Of a stretch of 64,000 nucleotides of DNA, positions 26,398-34,766 are shown one piece after another. The stretch is taken from positions 1-64,000 of the forward strand of contig CASJPF010000019.1 in NCBI GenBank assembly GCA_949383255.1, in the 5' to 3' direction. Numbering within the stretch: the stretch's first letter is position 1; each line of letters begins with the position of its first letter. The notes under the pieces were generated by a model. The model had not been told where the DNA came from and searched no databases. It saw only the letters and a program-made list of their open reading frames with translations. Position numbers and translations under genes: made by a program. The DNA is from Lachnospiraceae bacterium. Lineage in GTDB: Bacteria; Bacillota; Clostridia; Lachnospirales; Lachnospiraceae.

Positions 26398-28173
26398 TTA
26401 TTCTCTGAATCTCTTTAATCCTTTTGCCAATTCACATCTGCCTTTTATCTGGTCAATCTCCGACAGCAATACGGTTTTTAACTCGTTGACCATCTCACCA
26501 CTCTCAGAAGCCTTAAAACTTTTCACCAGCACCCCAAAATCTGTCTGTTCCTGACCGTCGCCCAAATCATCTGGGGTCAGCACAATCACCTTTGTGACAG
26601 GACGCATATTGAGCAATTCTCCTATTCCGCCAAACAAGATATGCGAACGGGCATTGTTATAGTAGGCTTCCAACTGCCCTCTGCTTGAACGCGGAGAATT
26701 TTCTGTCCAAAAAGAATTGAGTTTTCTGTATTTGCACTCGATAATAATTGTTCCCAGATACCACTGTTCCCGCATGTCATAAACATGAACCAACAAATCT
26801 GGTCTGTTATGGTTTCGATAATCGCTGTGATGCCTTGCCATATACAATGGTTGTTCCAGAGAAGTCTCTTCCTGCTTTAGCGGAAGACAGATATCATAGA
26901 TTACTTCCAACCGCAAATCATTCTTTTCAAATCGTATGGTTTTTCCCACATCAAGAAGTGGAAACAGCGTTCTATCGGCATCAGCACCGCACTCTCCATC
27001 TGGCACAAAGACATACTCTGACATTAAAATTCGACAAATTTTAAGATAACACCATATCTCATACATATAACTACTAGATTTCCATGTGTAAGAAAACGCT
27101 GTATTTAGCCCCAAGTCAATCTCCTCCCGTTTTAAATCGAGATGCATCTGATATAAAAGGCTATATCTGGAATCCAAAATTAACGCATGTGGAACATACG
27201 GGTCCCGCAAATCTTGTATTGACGCATACCATTTCTGCGACTTTAATATCGCTGTCATTTTTCGCAGCCGGACCGCTCTGCCCTTAAATTCCTCCAGATT
27301 ATTTTTCCACGATATTCTACTCTGTGAAGCGCCTCCATCCATCTCGTCAATCAGATCGATAAACTGCTCCAACTTTTTCTCATAGTCCAAAATAATTCTC
27401 TTTAAAATGCGATTTTCCTGAATATCATAGTTCACTGTCTTTACTGGAATTTTGTAGGTTGGCTCAGAACCTGACCGCACGGCAAACCGTCTGACCGTCT
27501 CCGCATCAAAACTGTAGTTCTCCCCCTCGTTTTGGGACACATTTTCATAAACTGTAATAATCTCGCTTCTTGGATTGCTGGAAATATCCGTCAGAGCCAT
27601 CATAACCTTGTTGGAATACTTTCGCATCACCAAAAAATTATAAATCACTTTTGGCGGAATGTTTTCATGATTGTTTCCCATACCAATACTGCGGCGAACA
27701 ATATCCTGTGACAAATCGCGAATCTCACACTCAAGATCGTCGCGCATCATTTGCCACTCTTCAATTGCAATCGGTTTTGGAAGAATCTGCAACGTCCCGT
27801 AATACCACTCTTTCTGACACAAAACAGCAATCCGAAAAGTATCCACACGCAAGGCATCATATCCTCTGCTGCTTCTATACAGTGCAAAGCAATCGGACGA
27901 AACAGCCCTGTAGATTCTGCCATGACGATCTTGCTTAATATACATATCATCTGCTGGTATCATACTCAACGCTTCCAAATAGAGTCGCGCCTCTGGGTCG
28001 TCTGCATTAAAATACAAATCCATCTCTTCATTCTCTTCTACAGACAATGTAATTATGCTATCCTTCCAAATGTCCTGTTCCTCCTTGCAGAATACCCTTG
28101 CTTTCTGGATCGTCTCTACCGGATATTTCTGTATCAGTTTGAGCGTAAACGGCAGGTCAGATACAATATCCAT
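26398..28173 (-). CDS. McrC-like nuclease with DUF2357-type N-terminus and PD-(D/E)xK domain
   Basis: 591 residues. The C-terminal third holds a PD-(D/E)xK nuclease core: NRPDLLVHV near residue 455, then TIIIECKYRKL near 477 (PD...E-x-K). The N-terminal part has no enzyme motif but resembles the DUF2357 region found with McrB-like ATPases. It would be the cutting subunit of a restriction-like system. AAGGAG precedes the ATG, which overlaps the ATPase gene by 17 bases, so the genes are translationally coupled. Confidence 0.82.
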   Translation of the reverse strand: MDIVSDLPFTLKLIQKYPVETIQKARVFCKEEQDIWKDSIITLSVEENEEMDLYFNADDPEARLYLEALSMIPADDMYIKQDRHGRIYRAVSSDCFALYRSSRGYDALRVDTFRIAVLCQKEWYYGTLQILPKPIAIEEWQMMRDDLECEIRDLSQDIVRRSIGMGNNHENIPPKVIYNFLVMRKYSNKVMMALTDISSNPRSEIITVYENVSQNEGENYSFDAETVRRFAVRSGSEPTYKIPVKTVNYDIQENRILKRIILDYEKKLEQFIDLIDEMDGGASQSRISWKNNLEEFKGRAVRLRKMTAILKSQKWYASIQDLRDPYVPHALILDSRYSLLYQMHLDLKREEIDLGLNTAFSYTWKSSSYMYEIWCYLKICRILMSEYVFVPDGECGADADRTLFPLLDVGKTIRFEKNDLRLEVIYDICLPLKQEETSLEQPLYMARHHSDYRNHNRPDLLVHVYDMREQWYLGTIIIECKYRKLNSFWTENSPRSSRGQLEAYYNNARSHILFGGIGELLNMRPVTKVIVLTPDDLGDGQEQTDFGVLVKSFKASESGEMVNELKTVLLSEIDQIKGRCELAKGLKRFRE

Positions 28174-30100
28174 ATGCTTTCAGCTCCTTCTGTTTCTGTG
28201 TAATCATTTCCCGGCACTTGTTAAAGTCGGACAGGTCCTGATACTGGTCAAAAATTCGCTCAAAATTGTTGGTACTGTTCTTGTCCAAGATTGATCCCAA
28301 CTGGCTTTCTGGTCCCCGCACCTTGGTCAACACACGCTGAACCACCTGATAATCAAGCGCGTTCCTCCGATCAAAATCGTCAATGACCTCCTGTGGAAGA
28401 TTGTTGAGATAAGTCTCTATCGCTTTCACTATACGCGGTCCAATTCCATACTTTGTGCTTGCACACTGCATCAACTGATGAATATCCCACAACAGTTCAT
28501 GCAGACGGTCCGCATGGCTTGCTGGTCCTTTTACCAAAAGCCTTGCATAATCGTCGGAGGACCATATTACCGGGCGTTTTGTCGCATAGGGTTTTTCTTT
28601 CCATTCTGTGGCATAGTTCAGTACATTCAACTGAATTACATTGGCGCGGTCCAACACCTTATCAGAAAAATGGTAAGTTGACTCATCCACATTGACTGTT
28701 CCCACAAAGCGAATATTGTCCCCAATCTTAATTTTGTATGGATAATCTTTGGAATTATATAATCTGCCAATATATTGCTCATCATAGAGTTGCAACTCTC
28801 GCTTCTGACGTTCGAGAATCGATAAAAACTGACTGAAATAATGTTCCACCCGTGCCAGATTCATCTCGTCAAAACAAACCAGATACATCTTGTCCGAATT
28901 GTTCTGTGCACTGACAAGCAAATCAACAAAACCCGTGTCGGACGGTCGGTACACCATATGCACTAAGTCAACATATCCGAGTAAATCTGCATCATCATTC
29001 CACGACGGCCGCACCGGAATCACCAAAAGTCGATCTTCAATGCCCAGCGCTTTCGCATAGACCTCTACCAACTGAGACTTTCCAGTACCACTCAGACCAG
29101 ACAAAATAACCAGACTGCTGCATTTGACTGCAGTGTGCACATTGACAAAATCCCGCATACTATAGTACAGACCATCCCGCTGGCTGTGATAATCCATTGA
29201 TTGGATTATCATCTCATCCGTCTTTTCTGTAATGTCAATCTCAATTAGTTTTTCATTGCTAAATTCATTTACCTCCCGTATATCTGTCGGCACAGGGATT
29301 TCAACCTTCTCCTCAATACTCTTTTCCACCTTTTTCCGCGCGACAGAATCTTTTAAAATCACATCCTCTATATCTTTGTAAATCTCTTCTGGCACAAAGA
29401 TAATTGTCGGATTTGCATTCATGTCATACACAACAAACTTAATGTAATCACTGATATTGACCTTAAAAATATCGCTTCCTTCCAATATAATCCCGCCTAG
29501 CGAATCATAGGTGATATCTGTAATTCCACCAATGGCATAGAGCTTTCCCTCCGCGTCCTTCCAGACTACAAAAGAAGGTTTGAACGAATCGAGGTCATAT
29601 CCATACAAACTGCCTACAGAGCGCTTCTCATATATGTAGTTTTGAAATTCTCCAAGACTTGCATAGTCCCGCCACAGATTAAAGCGCTGTCTGCTGCACC
29701 AGTCCATAATAATCCTGTCACCCTCCGCCGCAAAAACAGGAACTGCATAAAAACGCATATTTGTATCAAATGCATTGGGCTTGGCCACCAGATTTGCTTT
29801 TCTCACCTTCGCAAAGTCTCCGCCTGTCTTGTAAGAAAAAATAAGCAATTGTTTGCTAATCCATTCCCGAAAATTCTCAGAGCGGTCTGGATCATCGAGA
29901 TACGTGTCATCTTCAAACTCAATTTCATCTTCAAATGAGCTAAGATATCCAGTAAAATATTCAGGCTCTCCCCGTGGAATACTCAGTGATTTTAACGTAT
30001 ATTGAATTGCTGAACTTCTGTTGATAAAAACACTATTATTATTCAGTTCTTCATCACTAACCAATATTCCTATGATCTGTCTGTCCTCCGTCTGCATCAT
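28157..30100 (-). CDS. McrB-like AAA+ ATPase
   Basis: 647 residues. Residues 1 to about 290 are a domain I do not recognise, a likely recognition module. The AAA+ domain has Walker A GLSGTGKS near 335, Walker B CFDEMNLARVEHYFS near 410, and the sensor-type segment GTVNVDEST with KVLDRA near 470-485, typical of the McrB/dynein-related AAA_5 group. The start follows GGGAGG by eight bases and overlaps the upstream coiled-coil gene by 44 bases. With the nuclease it forms a McrBC-like motor-nuclease pair. Confidence 0.88.
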   Translation of the reverse strand: MMQTEDRQIIGILVSDEELNNNSVFINRSSAIQYTLKSLSIPRGEPEYFTGYLSSFEDEIEFEDDTYLDDPDRSENFREWISKQLLIFSYKTGGDFAKVRKANLVAKPNAFDTNMRFYAVPVFAAEGDRIIMDWCSRQRFNLWRDYASLGEFQNYIYEKRSVGSLYGYDLDSFKPSFVVWKDAEGKLYAIGGITDITYDSLGGIILEGSDIFKVNISDYIKFVVYDMNANPTIIFVPEEIYKDIEDVILKDSVARKKVEKSIEEKVEIPVPTDIREVNEFSNEKLIEIDITEKTDEMIIQSMDYHSQRDGLYYSMRDFVNVHTAVKCSSLVILSGLSGTGKSQLVEVYAKALGIEDRLLVIPVRPSWNDDADLLGYVDLVHMVYRPSDTGFVDLLVSAQNNSDKMYLVCFDEMNLARVEHYFSQFLSILERQKRELQLYDEQYIGRLYNSKDYPYKIKIGDNIRFVGTVNVDESTYHFSDKVLDRANVIQLNVLNYATEWKEKPYATKRPVIWSSDDYARLLVKGPASHADRLHELLWDIHQLMQCASTKYGIGPRIVKAIETYLNNLPQEVIDDFDRRNALDYQVVQRVLTKVRGPESQLGSILDKNSTNNFERIFDQYQDLSDFNKCREMITQKQKELKAYGYCI

Positions 30101-31103
30101 CCTTTTTTCCTCCCTGACTTACTGTGTTAATCAAATCTTCCATTGTCAAAAACTGCCTTAGCCTCTTTCCAATACATTCACTCATCTCCGATACCAAATG
30201 ATACGGAAACTGTTTCTGGACAAGCCACACTTCCAGATAGCCTCCATTGACTGCCTCCTCCTTCGTTGTTTTATCCCATTCATGAACCATTTTGATATGA
30301 TACCCCGGAATATCAATCTTATTTTTTGTCTTTGCAATGCATAATAATTTTGGTGCATGTTTCCTATAAAGTTCCAATTCCTTTATTTGTTCCATGAGTG
30401 TTTCAATCTGTTCCTCAAGCGCTATAATCTGTCGTTCTGTCATCTCTCGCCGCCTGATTTCCTCCTGTTTTTCCGCCTGAATTTGCCCCATCTGATGTTC
30501 TAATTCTCCAATTTGTCGAAAGAGACGATCCTTTGCCTTTTCCTGCCGCAGTATATTTTTTTGCAGATTATCAAGCTCTATCTTATTCTCCTGGATTGTA
30601 TTTTTATACTTTTTATTTTTTTCCTTTGCAGTTGTTAACTCTTGCTCAAATCGTTGTATTTCTTTTTTTAGCGCTTCTATTTCACTGTTTGCATTCTGTT
30701 TTGGATTCTGTTCTTGCTCTTGCGACTTCATTTGTGGTTTGCTCTTTTCTGGTGCACTGTCCAGCTCCTTCTTATCATGTGTCAATTTCTTTAAATATTC
30801 CTCAACTCCAGCATGTGTATACTCCCCTTTCATCCATTCACCCGCAAGGTGATATATAATATTTTCCTCATTCATTTTTCGTTGCTCCGCCATAGCCTCT
30901 AGCACAAGCTGATAAGGATATTTTCCGCCGCGCCTTGCCCGCTTTGCCATACATGCACAGACTGCCCGCGGCGGTGCTTTACTCACATTTTTTGAAAAAC
31001 CATCCACAACAAACCCCTTCTCAGCTGCTTTTTTGACGACAAGTCGCTGATCTTCTTCTGCAAGCTGTTGATACAGCGCCCGCGTCAGTTCTAACTCATT
31101 CAT
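30057..31103 (-). CDS. Coiled-coil protein, first gene of the McrBC-like operon
   Basis: 348 residues from the ATG at 31103 (GAGGGG upstream; the track start at 31160 has none). Residues about 140-270 are a long coiled coil (SEIEALKKEIQRFEQELTTAKEKNKKYK...). The N-terminus (NELELTRALYQQLAEEDQRLVVKKAAEKGFVVDG) is helical. The C-terminal about 90 residues are globular. No catalytic motif is seen. Long coiled coils joined to McrBC genes occur in type IV-like and CoCoNuT-like defence systems; assignment to one subtype is not possible by eye. Confidence 0.75.
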   Translation of the reverse strand: MNELELTRALYQQLAEEDQRLVVKKAAEKGFVVDGFSKNVSKAPPRAVCACMAKRARRGGKYPYQLVLEAMAEQRKMNEENIIYHLAGEWMKGEYTHAGVEEYLKKLTHDKKELDSAPEKSKPQMKSQEQEQNPKQNANSEIEALKKEIQRFEQELTTAKEKNKKYKNTIQENKIELDNLQKNILRQEKAKDRLFRQIGELEHQMGQIQAEKQEEIRRREMTERQIIALEEQIETLMEQIKELELYRKHAPKLLCIAKTKNKIDIPGYHIKMVHEWDKTTKEEAVNGGYLEVWLVQKQFPYHLVSEMSECIGKRLRQFLTMEDLINTVSQGGKKDDADGGQTDHRNIG

Positions 31104-31171
31104 TTTGCATATCCCCTCTCCTTTTCTTTTGGTAATGAACTGTAACGACAAAAACTCCATGTTACTCTTTC

Positions 31172-31200
31172 AGTTTACCATGCAAACATTAGTTCTTCAA
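31172..31200 (-). promoter_or_regulatory. Candidate promoter of the McrBC-like operon
   Basis: On the minus strand: TTGAAG, 17 bases, TAAACT, about 70 bases before the coiled-coil gene start. Moderate match only. Confidence 0.4.
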
Positions 31201-31230
31201 CCTCTTTTTTTAAAATTATTAAAAATTTTA

Positions 31231-31259
31231 TTTACAATTTCTGTAAAATGGTGTATAGT
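31231..31259 (+). promoter_or_regulatory. SigA-type promoter of the folT transcript
   Basis: TTTACA, 17 bases, TATAGT. It drives a leader of about 340 bases that includes a hairpin and a riboswitch-like structure before folT. Confidence 0.6.
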
Positions 31260-31269
31260 TCGATTGTTA

Positions 31270-31315
31270 TATAGGAAACACCAGAAAGTATTTTCCGTTT
31301 TCTACAGTTCCTATA
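31270..31315. repeat. 46-base hairpin sharing ends with the 165-bp element
   Basis: TATAGGAAAC pairs with GTTCCTATA (one mismatch). Its complement begins TATAGGAACTGTAGAAAA, identical over 16 bases to the left end of the 165-bp element. It lies at the very start of the folT transcript and may be an internally deleted derivative. Confidence 0.55.
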
Positions 31316-31344
31316 ATTGATATTCTATTTTATTGAAATATCTT

Positions 31345-31489
31345 GCAGAGTAGAATCGCGTGCGTTAGGAATGTTGCAATTCTTTACAATTCCTTACAGT
31401 GCCTTGTGAACAGGGAGTTGTCACAGGGACGAAAGAAACAAAAATGTTATGATAATTTGTTTTGCGATACGAGATTCGCATCCCGCTGC
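31345..31489 (+). promoter_or_regulatory. Tetrahydrofolate (THF) riboswitch candidate upstream of folT
   Basis: P1-type pair GCAG/CTGC closes the region, and GAATC (31353) pairs with GATTC (31473). Sequence landmarks fit the THF class: GCAGAGTAGA at the 5' side, CGTTA in the first internal loop, GGGAGTTGTCAC in the middle, and GATTC-GCATCCCGCTGC at the 3' side. The class is known from folT leaders in Firmicutes. It is longer than usual (about 145 rather than about 100 bases), apparently from one extended arm. Confidence 0.6.
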
Positions 31490-31606
31490 TACATATTTGA
31501 CTGAGGAATCATTTCTATAATTTTATTTGATGCAACTCCATCTGATGCATTATTCCTAAGTCTCATTTGTGTAGTTTTCGGAGGCTGCATAAAGGAGGCT
31601 TATTTT

Positions 31607-32194
31607 ATGCAAAAAATCAAAAAACGGTACACAGAATGTTCTTCTGACGCGTTCCAACAGTTAAAAATAACACACAATCTAGTGCTTTGTGGATTGATGG
31701 CGGCGTTGGCAGTCGTACTCAACTACACCACATCCATCTTTATCACGCCAAACATACGCATTGGCTTCTCAGGTCTGCCAAACCGCGTTGTCGAATATTT
31801 GTTCGGTCCCTGCATTGGCGCAATTTTTGGCGGTATGCTTGACATTCTAAAATATTTGTTAAAACCAGATGGCGGTGCTTTTTTCTTTGGTTACACCTTT
31901 AATGTTATGGTTGCAGGCATTATTTACGGCACAATTTTATATCGACGACCTGTCAGACTCTGGCGCATTTTTATCGCGGAGTTTCTGACAAAGGCAATTG
32001 TCAATTGCGGACTAAATACACTGTGGCTCGCTGTTATGAATGGAAACGCATTTCTAGCAATTTTGCCCGCGCGCGTAATAAAAAATATTATTATGCTTCC
32101 AATTGACACCGCCATTTTATTCTTCACACTCACTTTCGTGTCAAAACTGTTAAACATGCCAGAATTTCGCAAATTTCGAGGTGGGAAATTTTAG
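31607..32194 (+). CDS. folT: Folate-type ECF transporter S component
   Basis: 195 residues with about five to six membrane helices. Landmarks are LVLCGLMAALAVVLNYTTSIFITPNIRIGFSGLPNRVVEYLFGPCIGAIFGGMLDILKYLLKP, the FolT/DUF6580-like pattern of an ECF substrate-binding subunit, with the G-x-D-x-x-K-like loop. It would deliver folate to a shared ECF module encoded elsewhere. AAAGGAGG precedes the ATG. The upstream leader contains a THF riboswitch candidate, which supports the folate assignment. Confidence 0.82.
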   Translation: MQKIKKRYTECSSDAFQQLKITHNLVLCGLMAALAVVLNYTTSIFITPNIRIGFSGLPNRVVEYLFGPCIGAIFGGMLDILKYLLKPDGGAFFFGYTFNVMVAGIIYGTILYRRPVRLWRIFIAEFLTKAIVNCGLNTLWLAVMNGNAFLAILPARVIKNIIMLPIDTAILFFTLTFVSKLLNMPEFRKFRGGKF

Positions 32195-32225
32195 CCCTTT
32201 TTCTGTTCACAAAAATGTGTTAAAC

Positions 32226-32260
32226 TATAGGAAACGGCAAAAGTATTTGTGTTTCCTATA
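32226..32260. repeat. 35-base hairpin with TATAGGAAAC ends, downstream of folT
   Basis: TATAGGAAAC/GTTTCCTATA, 10 perfect pairs. Same stem end as the hairpin at 31270-31315, on the other side of folT. No U-tract. Confidence 0.5.
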
Positions 32261-32316
32261 ACTATATAGTACATAAAAATGCAAAGGCGCCTATATCATC
32301 AAAGAGGTACATACTT

Positions 32317-33198
32317 ATGAATCATATTGAAAACCACATGTTTGAGGAAATGAAACACTTGATTGACCGCTCTGCCCTTATCTGGCTGATACTTATGACA
32401 AGCGTGTCACTTTTGACAGGATTGCTCTGTCTGCTTGGCGTTTTGCCACACACAGCATTGTGGTCTTTGCTCTGGCTTCTCCCGACGGCTATTGTTCTGT
32501 GCGTTGTTGTCCACTTTTATCACAAAAAGGCAAAAATTCTTGCGCAAAAACAACAAATTTCCATGATGGCTTACCACGCGAAACAAATTATGGAACAACT
32601 TCAGCACCAAATTCCTGACACTCTCATCACAGACAGCAAAATAAAAATGCGTTACCTTGCTCGACACGGTGTTGATATTGATGCCGCCTTGGCTAGGCTT
32701 GGACAAAATATAGAAAAATATAATGAACTGGCGATATCGTTTTTGCAAAACAGTGACAAGTACGAAGATACTCTGTATGATTTGATGCAGCCGGACACAT
32801 TGATGCGATATGGTGCAAACGCACACATGCTGCGCATTAAGGTAAATGAGCTTGGACTGGTCAATCTTACTGACACTGTATTTTTTCACGAGATAGAAGC
32901 CTACGCAGGCTGTATTGACGTGGTGCGTGACAACTGGAAAAAACTTTCTCTTGAACTTGACGAGGCATACAGTATCTTAAATGAATATGTAAAATCTGTC
33001 GGTTTGACAGGCAGCAATCATATCTCCTTTAAAAAGTGGGGAGAACAGCTTCAAGAAGCTTTTCAGGCACTTGAAACCTACGACACACAAAAGGCAAAGA
33101 CAATCTTAAATGAATTGATTCAATCCCCCATTGACTCTGACATTACAAATGCCCTAAGAGGGATTATTGCAAATATTGATGATATGCTGGCACTCTAA
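32317..33198 (+). CDS. Membrane-anchored protein with degenerate HPt-like domain
   Basis: 293 residues. Two membrane helices (about 22-42 and 48-67) are followed by a coiled-coil linker and a helical region. Residues about 117-200 resemble a histidine phosphotransfer domain: GVDIDAALARLGQNIEKYNELAISFL, then NAHMLRIKVNELG with His170 in the expected place (family consensus AHxLKGxxxxxG, here R and K shifted). The C-terminal 80 residues also look helical (EAFQALETYDTQKAKTILNELIQ). No kinase or receiver is adjacent, so a partner would act in trans. An adaptor or receptor-like role is inference. Confidence 0.55.
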   Translation: MNHIENHMFEEMKHLIDRSALIWLILMTSVSLLTGLLCLLGVLPHTALWSLLWLLPTAIVLCVVVHFYHKKAKILAQKQQISMMAYHAKQIMEQLQHQIPDTLITDSKIKMRYLARHGVDIDAALARLGQNIEKYNELAISFLQNSDKYEDTLYDLMQPDTLMRYGANAHMLRIKVNELGLVNLTDTVFFHEIEAYAGCIDVVRDNWKKLSLELDEAYSILNEYVKSVGLTGSNHISFKKWGEQLQEAFQALETYDTQKAKTILNELIQSPIDSDITNALRGIIANIDDMLAL

Positions 33199-33211
33199 AA
33201 AGAGAGACATG

Positions 33212-33310
33212 GGGGCTGTTGCAAAATTCGGCAATTCCACAATATATAGTTAAGATGTCTGAAATAACTATATTATATATTGTGTGCATCCGCCATTTTG
33301 CAACAGCCCC
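33212..33310. repeat. 99-bp near-perfect hairpin with 16-bp terminal inverted repeats
   Basis: GGGGCTGTTGCAAAAT at the left is the exact complement of ATTTTGCAACAGCCCC at the right. Inside, CACAATATATAGTTA pairs with TAACTATATTATATATTGTG (one small bulge). No flanking target duplication is visible. The ends resemble IS terminal repeats of the GG(C/G)xCTGTTGCAAA type, so this may be a MITE. It also lies between convergent genes and could terminate both. Confidence 0.75.
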
Positions 33311-33352
33311 TTTGAAATACTAATTCATCAAAGTGAATTTGATATCTATTTA

Positions 33353-34465
33353 TTATTTCAATTCTTTAACATACAATCGGTCTGTTCCATTCCCGTAATT
33401 TGTAATATCGTGAAGATAATGATATCCAAACTTTTCATATAAGCCAATATGCTCTGTTGGAATATAAGTTCTTACAAATCCACATTCTTTTGCATATTCA
33501 TTTGCAAAGTCAATTAACCGCTCGATAATTCTATTTCCTCGATAATCTTCGACAACAAACAGACTAGATACCCAAGGATATATTTCTGGCAGCGGATAAT
33601 AGTCTGTCTTCATAATAGAAGCCATTCCCACAATTTGACCATTAATAATTGCCACAAATGGTGTTTCCCAATCTGTAAACACCCACGCCCGTAGTATCTC
33701 CAGCATATGTTCTTTTACATCTTCCCAAGAAAAATTTTCAACAAAATGGATTAATTTATTAGCCAATTTTGTATCTTTTTCTACTTTTTTTATTTCTAAT
33801 ACTTCTATGCTGAAATTATTATTTTTTAATCCAAAATGTCGCTCTACTTTTTCTACAGTTTCATCAATTGTACTTTTGGATGTTCTTTCAATCCAGTAAT
33901 AGTCACTATCCTTGATAGCATTATAATACTTCTCGTTAAGACTTTTAAGCGTTTCGTTACATACTGCCTTTGCTTTCTCGGTATCAGAGGTACTATTTAT
34001 AAAATCGCTAAATCCTTGATGGTCGGGACGATTACAGTAATCATCAATTATATTTGAAGGTTCTTTTAGTAAAAATACGATTCGAGAGGGTTCCGTAAAT
34101 TTTTTGACTTCTTCTATAGTCAAATGGCAATCACACAATACAATTTGATTTTGCGAAAGTCGTATCAAATCCAATAGCACAAAATCAAATTGTTCTCTTG
34201 TGTTATCAATCAACCAATTTCTGTATTCCTCTACAGTACGCCCAAAAAATGCATCCGCATCTTTAAAAGTTTTGTTCATTGCAGGCTGAAAAGCAATATT
34301 TGAGATTTTTTGATGATTTGCAAACTGCTCATCAACATCATATACCAATAAATTATGCCGCTTTGCCAACTCCCGTGAAATAGTTGTCTTCCCTCCACAA
34401 GGTATTCCAGTTACAAAATAAACATTTTTTAAGTATTCTTTTATTACATTATCCTGAAATATCAT
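33353..34465 (-). CDS. Nucleoside/nucleotide kinase-like P-loop domain fused to GNAT acetyltransferase
   Basis: 370 residues. The N-terminal half (about 1-215) is a P-loop kinase-like domain: VTGIPCGGKTTISRELAKRH (Walker A), DVDEQF, LLDLIRLSQNQIVLCDCHLT (Walker B-like). The C-terminal half (about 225-370) is a GNAT acyltransferase, with PWVSSLFVVEDYRGNRIIERLIDFANEYA as the acetyl-CoA motif and YEKFGY near the end. Such bifunctional layouts occur in antibiotic- or nucleotide-modifying enzymes. AAAGGAG precedes the ATG. A short leader ORF and hairpin lie upstream, and the mobilizable element is inserted just beyond them. Confidence 0.75.
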   Translation of the reverse strand: MIFQDNVIKEYLKNVYFVTGIPCGGKTTISRELAKRHNLLVYDVDEQFANHQKISNIAFQPAMNKTFKDADAFFGRTVEEYRNWLIDNTREQFDFVLLDLIRLSQNQIVLCDCHLTIEEVKKFTEPSRIVFLLKEPSNIIDDYCNRPDHQGFSDFINSTSDTEKAKAVCNETLKSLNEKYYNAIKDSDYYWIERTSKSTIDETVEKVERHFGLKNNNFSIEVLEIKKVEKDTKLANKLIHFVENFSWEDVKEHMLEILRAWVFTDWETPFVAIINGQIVGMASIMKTDYYPLPEIYPWVSSLFVVEDYRGNRIIERLIDFANEYAKECGFVRTYIPTEHIGLYEKFGYHYLHDITNYGNGTDRLYVKELK

Positions 34466-34508
34466 TGCAAAATCTCCTTTATTAAATAGTCTTTCGTGTT
34501 CTGCCTAT

Positions 34509-34566
34509 ACATAAAACTATTTAATATAGTCTTATGTACTTAGATATTTCTTAATCTTAATACCAT
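34509..34566 (-). promoter_or_regulatory. Leader peptide plus hairpin ahead of the kinase-GNAT gene
   Basis: On the minus strand GGAGGTG, six bases, then ATG opens an eight-codon ORF MVLRLRNI ending in TAA (34540-34566). It is followed by a hairpin ACATAA(G)ACTAT/ATAGT(T)TTATGT (34509-34536), and then by the structural gene. This resembles the translational or transcriptional attenuators of inducible antibiotic-resistance genes. Regulation is inferred only. Confidence 0.4.
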
Positions 34567-34580
34567 ATTTTTCACCTCCA

Positions 34581-34601
34581 CAAATCCCGATTGTGATTTG
34601 A
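34581..34601. repeat. attL: left 21-bp direct repeat of the mobilizable element
   Basis: CAAATCCCGATTGTGATTTGA, identical to 46890-46910 at the integrase end. It is itself an imperfect palindrome (CAAATC...GATTTG), a common feature of tyrosine recombinase core sites. Confidence 0.8.
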
Positions 34602-34608
34602 TGATTTT

Positions 34609-34766
34609 TAAGGGAAATATTAGCTGTTATATTTTGTTATTAAAATACCCGCCAACCCTTGAAAATACTAAGTTTATCGCAGGTGAACTTTCCCTTATCG
34701 TTTCCCTTGTGTTATATCTTCCCACAGGGCATTACGAACCCTGATAAGGGAAAAAATGAGGGAAAC
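34609..34766. promoter_or_regulatory. Left-end cluster of AAGGGAAA motifs (candidate integrase arm sites)
   Basis: TAAGGGAAA at 34609, TTTCCCTTA at 34689, TTTCCCTTG at 34701, TAAGGGAAA at 34745 and GAGGGAAAC at 34758. The inner ones form a nested inverted arrangement (TTTCCCTTATC/GATAAGGGAAA). Matching motifs lie at the right end (46779, 46812, 46864). Position near the att core suggests integrase or excisionase binding. Confidence 0.55.
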
